In this document: piece after piece, positions 26,883-34,854 of the stretch | Position numbering within the stretch: position 1 is the first letter of the stretch | Layout: every line of letters starts with the position of its first letter | Assembly: GCF_003122215.1 (NCBI RefSeq) | Contig: NZ_QEYD01000009.1 | Location: 62,001 to 126,000, forward strand | Origin: Pararhodobacter marinus | Lineage (GTDB): Bacteria > Pseudomonadota > Alphaproteobacteria > Rhodobacterales > Rhodobacteraceae | Direction: 5' to 3' | Length of the DNA stretch: 64,000 bases | Notes under the pieces: model-generated | Seen by the model: only the letters and a program-made list of their open reading frames with translations | What the model was told of the DNA's origin: nothing | The model's database searches: none | Program-made: the position numbers and the translations under genes

Positions 26883-28051
26883 TGCGGCTTGTCCTTGCCC
26901 GGAGCCTTGCCCTGCGCCTTGGCCGGAGTCTCGTCCGGCGCCTTGGCCGGGGCCGGGGCCTGCGGCTTGCCCAGCTGATCCTCCAGCGTCTTGATGCGCT
27001 GGGCCTGCGTGGCCAGCCTTTCGCGCAGGCGGGCGATCTCGCTGGACAGGATCGCGAACATCTCGGCGGTTTCGCGCCGCGCCGGGTCCTGCGGGCGGGG
27101 CGGATCGGCGCGCATGGCCGCCAGATCCAGCGCCGCGCCCGGCAGCGCCGCCAGCGTGTCGAGCCCCGTCAACGCGCGGTCGCGGATCTGCTCGAAGGTC
27201 AGCGGCGGGCGCGGTTCGGACCATTGCGGCGCGCGGGTCTCGGCGCCGAGCGCGCTGTCCACATCCTGCATCATCGCCGTCTTGACCCACCGCCGCGCCG
27301 GCACATGCTGCATCCCGCGCTTGATCGGCAGAAGCTTTTCATCGAGCCGGGGATTGGGATCGGCATCGGGCGTTCCCGCACGGGCGGGGAAGGGCTGGCC
27401 GATCGCGTTCAGGAAATCGCGGTACATCGCATCATCGCGGCGCAGCGCCGGCGTGAAGCCCCGCAGGATCACCGCGTCGCGCCCGAAGATGTCGATCCAC
27501 GGCCGCAGCGCCTGCGCGTAATCCCAGTGGATCGGCTCCATCACCTGCTCGACCGTGGTATCGAAGCCGGGCACGTCGAAACCGATCTTGATCAGCTGGT
27601 TGTACCAGCTTTCCAGATGGCTTTGCGGCGCGCGCAGATAGCACACGACGCGAAAGCGCAGCCTGTCGCGCACGGTGTCGATCAGCGCCCGCAGCGCCGC
27701 CTCGGCGCCGGGATGCGCGCCCAGCCGCATGAATTCCTCGCTGCTGACCAGAAGCGACTGCCCGCCCTTCAGCGCCAGCGCCTCGTCGAACAGCGCCTGC
27801 CACATGTCGCGCGCCGGGGCGGGGGGCTGGAAATTGTAGAGCAGCGATTGCACGCCCGCCTCGTGATAGAGGACATGCGCAAGCGGCGAATGCTTGGCCA
27901 GCTTTTCATGCGTCCGGGCGTAAACCAGCCCCTGCCGCGCCAGCTTGCCGCGATTGGCCTGGAAAAAAACCTGAAGCGCCGTCGTCCCGGTCTTGAAGTG
28001 ACCGATATGGAAAATGATTTCCGGCGGCGTCTTGTCGAAGAATCGTACCAA
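26879..28051 (-). CDS. Sulfotransferase-like protein with C-terminal coiled coil
   Basis: 390 residues. HIGHFKTGTTALQVFF (14-29) is the 5'-PAPS loop; RVVCYLRAPQSHLESWYNQ fits the 3'-phosphate site. After about residue 330 a coiled coil (IARLRERLATQAQRIKTLEDQL) leads into a tail made only of Pro, Ala, Lys, Gly, Asp and Gln. The coiled coil could tether the enzyme to a partner in the export complex. The start is TTG: no ATG precedes the PAPS loop, and GGAG stands 7 bases upstream of this TTG. It lies 17 bases after kpsT and overlaps the GT4 gene by four bases. The acceptor is unknown. Confidence 0.82.
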   Translation of the reverse strand: MVRFFDKTPPEIIFHIGHFKTGTTALQVFFQANRGKLARQGLVYARTHEKLAKHSPLAHVLYHEAGVQSLLYNFQPPAPARDMWQALFDEALALKGGQSLLVSSEEFMRLGAHPGAEAALRALIDTVRDRLRFRVVCYLRAPQSHLESWYNQLIKIGFDVPGFDTTVEQVMEPIHWDYAQALRPWIDIFGRDAVILRGFTPALRRDDAMYRDFLNAIGQPFPARAGTPDADPNPRLDEKLLPIKRGMQHVPARRWVKTAMMQDVDSALGAETRAPQWSEPRPPLTFEQIRDRALTGLDTLAALPGAALDLAAMRADPPRPQDPARRETAEMFAILSSEIARLRERLATQAQRIKTLEDQLGKPQAPAPAKAPDETPAKAQGKAPGKDKPQ

Positions 28052-28068
28052 ACAGGAACTCCAGAAAC

Positions 28069-28722
28069 TCAGGCGAGCAGTTGCTCGTGGTGTTTGATGG
28101 CTTCGTCGAGATCCTCGAAATACCGCAAACGGCCTTCGTGCAAGACCAGAGCGGAATCGCAGAAGGCGCGCAGTTCGTTGAGGTTGTGATTGACGAGAAT
28201 AGCGCTGGAACGCTGCATCCGGTCCCGGAACAGCAACTGGCTCTTGCGTCGGAAGCGCTGGTCGCCGACCGCGGTCACCTCGTCCACCAGGTAGGTGTCG
28301 AAATGGATCCCCATCGAGATGCCGAAGGTCAGCCGCGAGCGCATCCCCGACGAATAGGTCCGGATCGGCATGTAGAAGTGTTTGCCGATCTCGGCGAAAT
28401 CCTGAACGAAATCGGCCAGTTCCTCGGTGTCGACGCCGTAGACGCGGGCCAGGAAACGGGTGTTCTGCGCGCCGGTCAGGTCGCGGTGGAAACTGCCGCC
28501 GAACCCGACCGGCCAGGAAATCGTGCCGTCGCTGATGATGCGTCCGCGGTCGGGCGCCATGGTGCCCGCGATCAGTTCCAGAAGCGTGGACTTGCCCGCG
28601 CCGTTCCCGCCCAGCAAAGCCATCGACTTGCCGCTGGGCAGGGTCAGGTTCAGGTTGCGGATCACCGGCTGGTATTGCCGGCGGATCCAGAACCCCTTGG
28701 ACAGATTCTCGAACTGGATCAT
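28069..28722 (-). CDS. kpsT: Capsule polysaccharide ABC exporter, ATP-binding subunit (KpsT type)
   Basis: 217 residues, the short length typical of KpsT without a C-terminal sugar-binding domain. Walker A GGNGAGKST (38-46), signature YSSGMRSRL, Walker B TYLVDEVTAVGD and the switch histidine in LVNHNLNEL are all present. It drives export of capsular polysaccharide across the inner membrane together with KpsM. It follows the kpsE-like gene by 13 bases, and the kpsM-like partner is divergent across the short promoter region. Confidence 0.93.
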   Translation of the reverse strand: MIQFENLSKGFWIRRQYQPVIRNLNLTLPSGKSMALLGGNGAGKSTLLELIAGTMAPDRGRIISDGTISWPVGFGGSFHRDLTGAQNTRFLARVYGVDTEELADFVQDFAEIGKHFYMPIRTYSSGMRSRLTFGISMGIHFDTYLVDEVTAVGDQRFRRKSQLLFRDRMQRSSAILVNHNLNELRAFCDSALVLHEGRLRYFEDLDEAIKHHEQLLA

Positions 28723-28735
28723 CGTGCGTCTCGCG

Positions 28736-29989
28736 TCAGCCGCGGTCCCGAAGACTGTAGAAGACCAGCGTAAAGGCCCCCCAGGCCAGAAGCAGGAAGA
28801 ACCCGAAAAGCAGGATCAGGGTGCTGCGCTGGGGATATTCGGCGCGCTGGGCCAGGGTGGGACGGACATAGGTGGCCAGATACAGACTCTGCCGGTCGGC
28901 ATTCGAGCGCGCGACATCCAGTGCTTCCAGCGCGGCGGTATAGGTGCGCTCGGCGAATTCCTGGTTGACCATCAGCGATTCGAACTGCGCGATCAGGCGC
29001 GGATAATCGGTATCGAAGACCGTCACGTCCTGCGTGGCGAAGTTGCGGCGCTCTTCCGAGATCCGCTCGCGGATCACCTCGATCCGGCGCTCGGCCTGAC
29101 GCACGCGGGGATCGTTCTCGGCCGTGGTCTGCAGCAGCAGGTCGTATTCGACCAGCGATTCAGCCAGCGTGGTTTGCAGCCCGTTGATCACGCCCATTCG
29201 GCCGGCGATATCGGCTTGCGGATCGACGATCTGGGTCCGGGCGCGGAAGCTGGCCAACTCTTCACGCGCGGTGCGCAGCCGCTCGAGCGCGTTTTCCAGA
29301 TCCTGCTGCGCATTGGCGATGCTGTCGCGGCGCGACTGGGCGTTGAGCGCGTTGATCATCGCTTCGCTCTCGGCGACGATCTCTTCGGCGACCTGCTGGG
29401 CGAACTCGGCGGTGTTGGCGCGCACTTGGACGTCCATCAGCCCCGAGCTCTGGTCATAAGAGACGATGACGACGCGTTCCCAGAACGACATCAGGTCTTC
29501 GACCGTGGCGTCAGGCCAGATCGAGAAGACCGGGTCGATGCTCCAGTTCTGCGAGTAATGCGCGCGGATATCCAGTGCTTCCTGCGCCCGTTCGACCATC
29601 TGCTGGCTATGGATGAAGGCATAGAGAACATCGGTATTCGACGACGAGCTGCCGCCGACGATGGAGCTAAGCCCGCCCACCAGTTCCGAAGCCGAGCTCG
29701 TTTCGTCGCTGCGCACGGTGAACCCGGTATTCGAGGCATACTGGTCCTGCGCGAAGACATAGAGGTAGGTCGCGATGATCAGAAGCGGCGCGAAGACGAT
29801 CACGACCAGCGACAGGAACAGCGCGCTGTGCCGGCGGCGGATCGTGGCGCGTCCGACGACCGGCCGCACCATCGCATCCTCCGTGCCCCCGCCGGCTTGC
29901 TGGGCGCGGCGTGCGGCGCGTCTTTGGCCTCTCTGCTCGGCGTCAGAGCTCCCGTTCGGCCGTTGCTGGCCGGGATTGTTGGTGCCCAC
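28736..29989 (-). CDS. kpsE: Capsule export inner-membrane protein (KpsE/Wzz-like)
   Basis: 417 residues with the usual two-helix topology: a polar N-terminus (about 1-55, Gln/Arg/Gly-rich), a membrane helix LFLSLVVIVFAPLLIIATYL, a long periplasmic coiled-coil part (about 185-330, with many Ala/Glu/Arg heptads) and a C-terminal membrane helix (LILLFGFFLLLAWGAFTLVF). KpsE bridges the inner-membrane ABC exporter to the outer-membrane channel KpsD. I start at GTG 29989, which has GGAG 6 bases upstream; a TTG at 30001 in the same frame would add four residues. First gene of the minus-strand operon. Confidence 0.9.
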   Translation of the reverse strand: MGTNNPGQQRPNGSSDAEQRGQRRAARRAQQAGGGTEDAMVRPVVGRATIRRRHSALFLSLVVIVFAPLLIIATYLYVFAQDQYASNTGFTVRSDETSSASELVGGLSSIVGGSSSSNTDVLYAFIHSQQMVERAQEALDIRAHYSQNWSIDPVFSIWPDATVEDLMSFWERVVIVSYDQSSGLMDVQVRANTAEFAQQVAEEIVAESEAMINALNAQSRRDSIANAQQDLENALERLRTAREELASFRARTQIVDPQADIAGRMGVINGLQTTLAESLVEYDLLLQTTAENDPRVRQAERRIEVIRERISEERRNFATQDVTVFDTDYPRLIAQFESLMVNQEFAERTYTAALEALDVARSNADRQSLYLATYVRPTLAQRAEYPQRSTLILLFGFFLLLAWGAFTLVFYSLRDRG

Positions 29990-30006
29990 GGAGCGCTCCA
30001 AGTGTT

Positions 30007-30050
30007 GTTTGCCTTGTCAGCCGGTTTTCTACATAGTCCGGCGGGCAAAC
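30007..30050. promoter_or_regulatory. Interrupted dyad in the kpsE/kpsM divergent promoter region
   Basis: GTTTGCC (30007-30013) and CCGG (30021-30024) are mirrored by CCGG (30038-30041) and GGCAAAC (30044-30050) in the only gap between the divergent export operons. A regulator controlling both directions could bind here. The arms are not perfectly centred, so this is tentative. Confidence 0.35.
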
Positions 30051-30070
30051 ACCAGTGAAAGGACTGCTCG

Positions 30071-30898
30071 ATGAGCGCTGGGTCGTACCCGGATTTGCCT
30101 GCTGCGCCGCCGGCGCCGCTGAAGCAGCACCGCCAATCCTATCACGACGCGCGCGTGCTCCTGGCCTTGGTCATGCGCGAGGTGACGACCCGTTTCGGTC
30201 GCACGCCGGGCGGGTTCATCTGGGCGATCATGCAGCCCTTGGGGCAGATCATCATCCTGGGCTTCGCCTTTTCGCTGATCGCCCGAAACCCGGCGCTGGG
30301 CACCAGCTTTCTGTTGTTCAAAGCCACCGGGATCCTGGTGTTTCAGGCGTTCAAGACCACCTCGAACATGATTGGCAAGTCGCTGAGCTATTCCAACAAG
30401 CTGCTGTCCTATCCGGGGGTTGAGTGGCCGCACGCCTTGCTGGCGCGGTTCATCCTGAACATCTTCGTGAACCTGGTGGTCAGCATCCTGATCTTGAGCG
30501 GGATCATCATCGCCGAGAACCTGACCCTGATCATGGACTGGAAGCCGGTCTTCCTGGCCTATTGCCTGGCGTGGATCCTGTCCTTCGGCATCGGAGCGCT
30601 GAACTGCTACCTGTTCGAACGCGTCGATATCTGGTCGAATGTCTGGGGCATCATGACCGGCCCGCTGATGATCGTGTCGGGGGTTATCATCCTGTACGAG
30701 GATCTGCCGCCCGTCGCGCAGGAAATCCTGTGGTACAACCCGCTTTTGCATATCACCGGCCTGATGCGCGAAGGGTTCTATTCGACCTACACGCCCGGCT
30801 ATATCTCGATCCCGTTCGTGCTGGCCTGCGGGATGATCCCGATGGTGCTGGGGCTGATGCTGGTGCGCAAGCATCACCTGTACCTGCTCAACCGCTGA
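30071..30898 (+). CDS. kpsM: Capsule polysaccharide ABC exporter, permease subunit (KpsM type)
   Basis: 275 residues with six membrane helices and the ABC-2 permease layout: an amphipathic N-terminus with REVTTRFGRTPGGFIWAI (typical of KpsM/TagG), and a last helix ending VRKHHLYLLNR. It forms the membrane channel for the capsule polymer with KpsT. AAAGGA lies 9 bases before the ATG. It is transcribed away from kpsE-kpsT, an unusual split of the exporter. A 13-base sequence covering the stop (CGCTGACCCGTGG) is directly repeated one base later. Confidence 0.93.
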   Translation: MSAGSYPDLPAAPPAPLKQHRQSYHDARVLLALVMREVTTRFGRTPGGFIWAIMQPLGQIIILGFAFSLIARNPALGTSFLLFKATGILVFQAFKTTSNMIGKSLSYSNKLLSYPGVEWPHALLARFILNIFVNLVVSILILSGIIIAENLTLIMDWKPVFLAYCLAWILSFGIGALNCYLFERVDIWSNVWGIMTGPLMIVSGVIILYEDLPPVAQEILWYNPLLHITGLMREGFYSTYTPGYISIPFVLACGMIPMVLGLMLVRKHHLYLLNR

Positions 30899-30920
30899 CC
30901 CGTGGTCGCTGACCCGTGGC
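30894..30920. repeat. Short direct repeat across the kpsM stop codon
   Basis: CGCTGACCCGTGG at 30894-30906 is repeated at 30908-30920. The first copy contains the kpsM stop. It is most simply a small slippage duplication. Confidence 0.7.
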
Positions 30921-30930
30921 CGCGTGACCC

Positions 30931-31974
30931 TTAGCCTTCCGTGCCGGGCTTCTGCTTGCGGCCCTCTGCGCGGCGCAGGATCTCGTCATGCGACCGCTCG
31001 GTGCGCCGGCGCAGGCCATCGGCGACCGCAAGCCCGAAAAGCCGAAGGAACGTCCCGCGCTCGCCCCTGTGGTGGCGCAGCCTGAAGAGCCAGCGCGGCA
31101 GGTAGAGCAGCAGCACCGGACCAAAGAAGAGACCGGTGGCGATGCGGTACAGGATCAGCAGGTTGCGGTGGTAGTAATAGACTTTCCACAGCGGCCGGAT
31201 GCGTGGATCGGCGCTGGAATAGGTGCTGCTGTCATGCTCGAAGCGGACCGAGGGATCGAAGCCGATCGCGTGGCCCGCCTTGGTCAGGCCCATCGTGTAG
31301 ATCGCGTCGTCGCCATAAAGAAACAGCGCCGGATCGGGATAGCCGCGCTGGCGTACCGTGCGGGCGCGGACAAAGAAGCCGACGAAGGACGCGCCATCGA
31401 CCCGGCGCAGGCCCGGGATCTCGAAATCCTCGGGCCCCAGATGGAAGGCGCCGCGGCCTCCGCCAAGCAGGGTGCGGGCAAGGATCGTCTTGTGCCAGAA
31501 CGGGTTGAAGGTCGGGCGGTTCATCTCGCACAGGGTGCCGTCGGGATGGCGTACGGCGGCGGCGAAACCGTCGAACCCGGTCAGGTCCAGCGCCTGAAAA
31601 GCGGCGAAGGCGCCCGGTTCGGGCCGCGCGTCGTCATCCATGACGACGATCCAGTCGGGTGACAGATGCTCGACGGCGTGGCGCATCCCGGCCTCGAAGC
31701 CGCCCGCGCCGCCGCGGTTTTCGGGCAGGGTCAGGGTGATCAGCCGCGCATCGCTTTGCCCGGCCAGCCATTCCGCCGTCCCGTCCTGCGAGGCGTTGTC
31801 GACGACCAGCACGGCGGACAGGTCGCGCGTGGGTTGGTCCAGAAGCGCCTGCAGCGTCACTCTGAGCTGATCGAGCCGCTGATAGGTCACGACCACCGCG
31901 ACGAGCCGCCCGTTCGGACCCACCGCGACCGCGTCGGAAAGAGATGTCGTGCCCGCAGGTTCTGTCTTCGTCAC
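30931..31974 (-). CDS. Family 2 glycosyltransferase, galactofuranosyltransferase (GlfT2)-like
   Basis: 347 residues. GT2 motifs: VAVVVTYQRLDQLR, VVDNASQDGT, GGAGGFEAGM, then the metal site VVMDDDARPEPGAF. The acceptor-side segment FLYGDDAIYTMGLTKAGH followed by VRFEHDSS is the W/Y-D-D-x-E/I-Y layout of the rhamnosyl/galactofuranosyl subgroup (COG1216). The presence of a UDP-galactopyranose mutase gene 5 kb away supports a galactofuranosyltransferase role; this part is inference. The C-terminal amphipathic and hydrophobic stretch (FFGPVLLLYLPRWLF) suggests membrane association. The start is GTG with a poor ribosome site. Convergent with kpsM. Confidence 0.82.
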   Translation of the reverse strand: MTKTEPAGTTSLSDAVAVGPNGRLVAVVVTYQRLDQLRVTLQALLDQPTRDLSAVLVVDNASQDGTAEWLAGQSDARLITLTLPENRGGAGGFEAGMRHAVEHLSPDWIVVMDDDARPEPGAFAAFQALDLTGFDGFAAAVRHPDGTLCEMNRPTFNPFWHKTILARTLLGGGRGAFHLGPEDFEIPGLRRVDGASFVGFFVRARTVRQRGYPDPALFLYGDDAIYTMGLTKAGHAIGFDPSVRFEHDSSTYSSADPRIRPLWKVYYYHRNLLILYRIATGLFFGPVLLLYLPRWLFRLRHHRGERGTFLRLFGLAVADGLRRRTERSHDEILRRAEGRKQKPGTEG

Positions 31975-32184
31975 GCGTCGTCTGCCCGCTGCTGGCCCTC
32001 GGGGCCCGATTTCGGCGCAGAGCTAGGCGGGGCGGCGGAGTTTGTCAAACGCCAAGCGATGCGGCCATTCGTATGGGCGTTCCGTAAAATCCAAGCTGTT
32101 TGCCTCATTCTTGCCGCATTCGGGCGCCTGCAACCGCCACGCCGTCGGGCGATGACGGAAGCAGGCGTTGCAAAGGGTTCGGCC

Positions 32185-34815
32185 ATGCGGCTGCATTTGG
32201 AAGGGGTCATCGAAACCGGGACCAACCTGCTGGATCAGGGGATCACCGATTTCGAGATCGCGGTCATTGACGGGGTCACGCATCTTTATGCGTCGACCGG
32301 GCGCAATGGCGGGCTTTCGGAATACGTGATCGGCGGCAATGGTGACATCACCCTGAGCACCAGCGTGATCTTCCCGGCCAATATCCGGGGCGTGGTCAGC
32401 GACCGGATCATCCTCAATGACGGCGCCGACGGGCCCGAAATGTTGCTGGGCGGGCGTGGCAGCGGGCTGATGGCCTACGGGCTGCGCAACGACGGGGATA
32501 TCGGCTATCTCTACAACGTGTCGTGGTCCGATGCGCGCGCGGCCTTCGATGCCGGAAGCGACGCGTTCCTGCAGGCCATCGTGATGATGGATGGCAGCAC
32601 CTGGGGAATCTTCCCCAACGGGTTCGACGGGGATCAGGTGGTCGATCTGGAATGCGTGACCATCGGCGTGCGCGATTTCGTCGTCGTCGCGAATGCACAA
32701 TCCGACAATGTCGTGGCCTACCGGATCGACCCGGCGACGGGCGACCTGGTGCAGGTGGATTCGCTGGGCGCCGGGCGCGGGTTGGGGATCGACGCGCCGG
32801 TGGCGATGGAGACGATCACGCTGGGCGGGCGGACCTTCGTCGTGCTGGCCTCGGCCAATACCTCGTCCGTTTCGGTGATGGAACTCACGGCGACCGGTCA
32901 GTTGGAACCCGTCGACCACGTCGTCGATACCGGGGCGCTCAGGATCGGCGGCGTGCAGGCCATGGACGTGATCGAGGTCGGCGGCCAGGTCTTTGTCGTC
33001 GCGGGCGGTGCCGATAACGGGATCACGCTGTTCAGCCTGTTGCCCGACGGAACGCTGGTCGAGGTGCTGACGCTGGGCGATGATGCCGATACCGCGATGC
33101 ACAATGTCAGCGCGATCGAGATGACGGTCGATGGCGGCACGCTCTATATCTTCGTGGCCTCGCAGAACGAGGCGGGGATCACCACCTTCACGCTGGATCT
33201 GGCCGATCTGGGCCGCGTGCTGGAAAGTGGCTGGGCGGCCGAGACGGTGAGTGGCACGCAGCGCAACGACATCCTGATGGCCAAGGGGCAGAACGACACG
33301 CTTCTGGGCGGCGCCGGGGACGATATCCTTGTCTCGGGCGGGACCGGCACGCAGATGACCGGCGGCGAGGGCGCGGATATCTTCGTCATCCGCGACGGCA
33401 GCGGCACCACCACGATCGAGGATTTTCAGGCCGGAAGCGACATACTCAACCTGTCCGACCTGCCGATGCTGCGCGACGTGTCGCAGCTGGATTTCACGGT
33501 GACAGGGACGGGGGCGGTGATTTCCTACCGGGGCGTGGTGATCGTGCTGAACTCGGCGGACGGGCAGCCGCTGAGCCTGTCGGACGTCTTTCCCGACGGG
33601 TTTGCATGGGGGGACCATTTTCCCTTCACGCCGATCGATGACGGCAACACGTCCAATCCCGGGATCTGGCGGCGGGGAAGCAATGGCGCCGATACGATCT
33701 GGGGCGGCGCGCGCGACGACACGCTGCTGGGCGGCGGCGGCAACGACCAGATCAGCGGCGGGCAGGGGGACGACCATATCGACGGCGGCGCCGGCCACGA
33801 CACGTTGCGCGGCATCGACGGCGAAAACACGCTTCTGGGCGGGCTGGGGAACGATTTCATCGCCGGGGGCGCGGGCGCGGATTCGATCTCGGGCGGGGAC
33901 GGGAACGACAGCGTTTTCGCGAATGACGGGGACGACACGCTCTATGGCGGGGCGGGCAATGACCTGCTTTACGGCGGCGCCGGCAACGACTTCGTCAGCG
34001 TTACCGCCGGGCGGAACATGATCGGTCTTTCGACCGGCAACGACACAGCGCAGGGCGGGACAGGGCAGGACACGATCTGGTGCGGAACGGGCGATGACGT
34101 CGCCCGCGGCGGCGAGGGGCACGACAAGATCGGGGCCGGGCTGGGCGACGACATGATCTATGGCGATGCCGGCAACGACACGGTCTACGGCGCCGCAGGA
34201 AACGACATGATTTCCGGGGGCGACGGCAACGACCTGCTTTTCGCCTCGACCGGCAACGACACCGTTTTGGGCGGAGCGGGCAACGACAACCTGTGGCTGG
34301 GCGATGGCGATGACCGCGCCGATGGCGGGGCCGGGGCCGACCAGTTGCGGGGCGGCACCGGCAATGACCGCCTGCATGCCGGGGGCGACAACGACATCGT
34401 CTGGGGGCAGGATGGCAACGACACGATGGAGGGCGCGGGCGGCGACGACTGGTTGTCGGGCGGCGCGGGCAACGACATCCTGAACGGCGGATCGGGCAAC
34501 GACACGCTGCGCGGCGGATCGGGATACGACGTCTATTGGGGCGGCGCCGGGGCCGACGTGTTCGAATTCTTCCGCGATCACGATACCGGGCGGGTGATGG
34601 ATTTCGACCCGGCCGAGGGCGATCTGATCCGGCTCGACGACTGGATCTGGTTCAGCCTGGGGGATCTGACCCCGCAGCAGGTGGTCGAGCGCTTCGGCTC
34701 GCTCGACGATCAGGGCAATGTCGTGCTGGATTTCAGCGATGTCGGCGGGAACGTGGTGATCCTGAACGGCTATGACGACCTGGCCGGCCTGTCCGATCAC
34801 ATCGAGATCTTCTGA
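32185..34815 (+). CDS. RTX calcium-binding protein with beta-propeller-like N-terminal half
   Basis: 876 residues. Residues about 1-350 consist of repeated beta-strand blades (patterns such as FVVVANAQSDNVVAYRID, FVVLASANTSSVSVMEL, VFVVAGGADNGITLFSL), typical of a lactonase-type beta-propeller. A first small RTX block (about 355-400) ends with a DFQAGSDILNLSDL cap. A second, large block of about 28 GGxGxDxLx nonapeptides covers about 501-792 and ends with VMDFDPAEGDLIRLDD. There is no signal peptide, and the C-terminal VVILNGYDDL..DHIEIF is a plausible type I secretion signal. Such proteins fold in external Ca2+ and often sit on the cell surface. No T1SS genes are in view. A second in-frame ATG at 32152 is possible. 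Confidence 0.88.
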   Translation: MRLHLEGVIETGTNLLDQGITDFEIAVIDGVTHLYASTGRNGGLSEYVIGGNGDITLSTSVIFPANIRGVVSDRIILNDGADGPEMLLGGRGSGLMAYGLRNDGDIGYLYNVSWSDARAAFDAGSDAFLQAIVMMDGSTWGIFPNGFDGDQVVDLECVTIGVRDFVVVANAQSDNVVAYRIDPATGDLVQVDSLGAGRGLGIDAPVAMETITLGGRTFVVLASANTSSVSVMELTATGQLEPVDHVVDTGALRIGGVQAMDVIEVGGQVFVVAGGADNGITLFSLLPDGTLVEVLTLGDDADTAMHNVSAIEMTVDGGTLYIFVASQNEAGITTFTLDLADLGRVLESGWAAETVSGTQRNDILMAKGQNDTLLGGAGDDILVSGGTGTQMTGGEGADIFVIRDGSGTTTIEDFQAGSDILNLSDLPMLRDVSQLDFTVTGTGAVISYRGVVIVLNSADGQPLSLSDVFPDGFAWGDHFPFTPIDDGNTSNPGIWRRGSNGADTIWGGARDDTLLGGGGNDQISGGQGDDHIDGGAGHDTLRGIDGENTLLGGLGNDFIAGGAGADSISGGDGNDSVFANDGDDTLYGGAGNDLLYGGAGNDFVSVTAGRNMIGLSTGNDTAQGGTGQDTIWCGTGDDVARGGEGHDKIGAGLGDDMIYGDAGNDTVYGAAGNDMISGGDGNDLLFASTGNDTVLGGAGNDNLWLGDGDDRADGGAGADQLRGGTGNDRLHAGGDNDIVWGQDGNDTMEGAGGDDWLSGGAGNDILNGGSGNDTLRGGSGYDVYWGGAGADVFEFFRDHDTGRVMDFDPAEGDLIRLDDWIWFSLGDLTPQQVVERFGSLDDQGNVVLDFSDVGGNVVILNGYDDLAGLSDHIEIF
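33685..34560 (+). repeat. RTX nonapeptide-coding repeat array
   Basis: About 28 units of 27 bases each encode GGxGxDxLx-type sequences. The units differ too much in sequence to be recent duplications. They fold as a calcium beta-roll in the protein at 32185. Confidence 0.9.
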
Positions 34816-34854
34816 CCCCGACGCGCCCCGGTTGCTGATCCGATCGCCGGGCCG

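Noticed and set aside
33685-34560. Possible CRISPR or satellite array
   Set aside because: The periodicity is 27 bases, units differ in sequence, and all encode GGxGxDxLx. It is the RTX part of a gene, not a spacer-repeat array.
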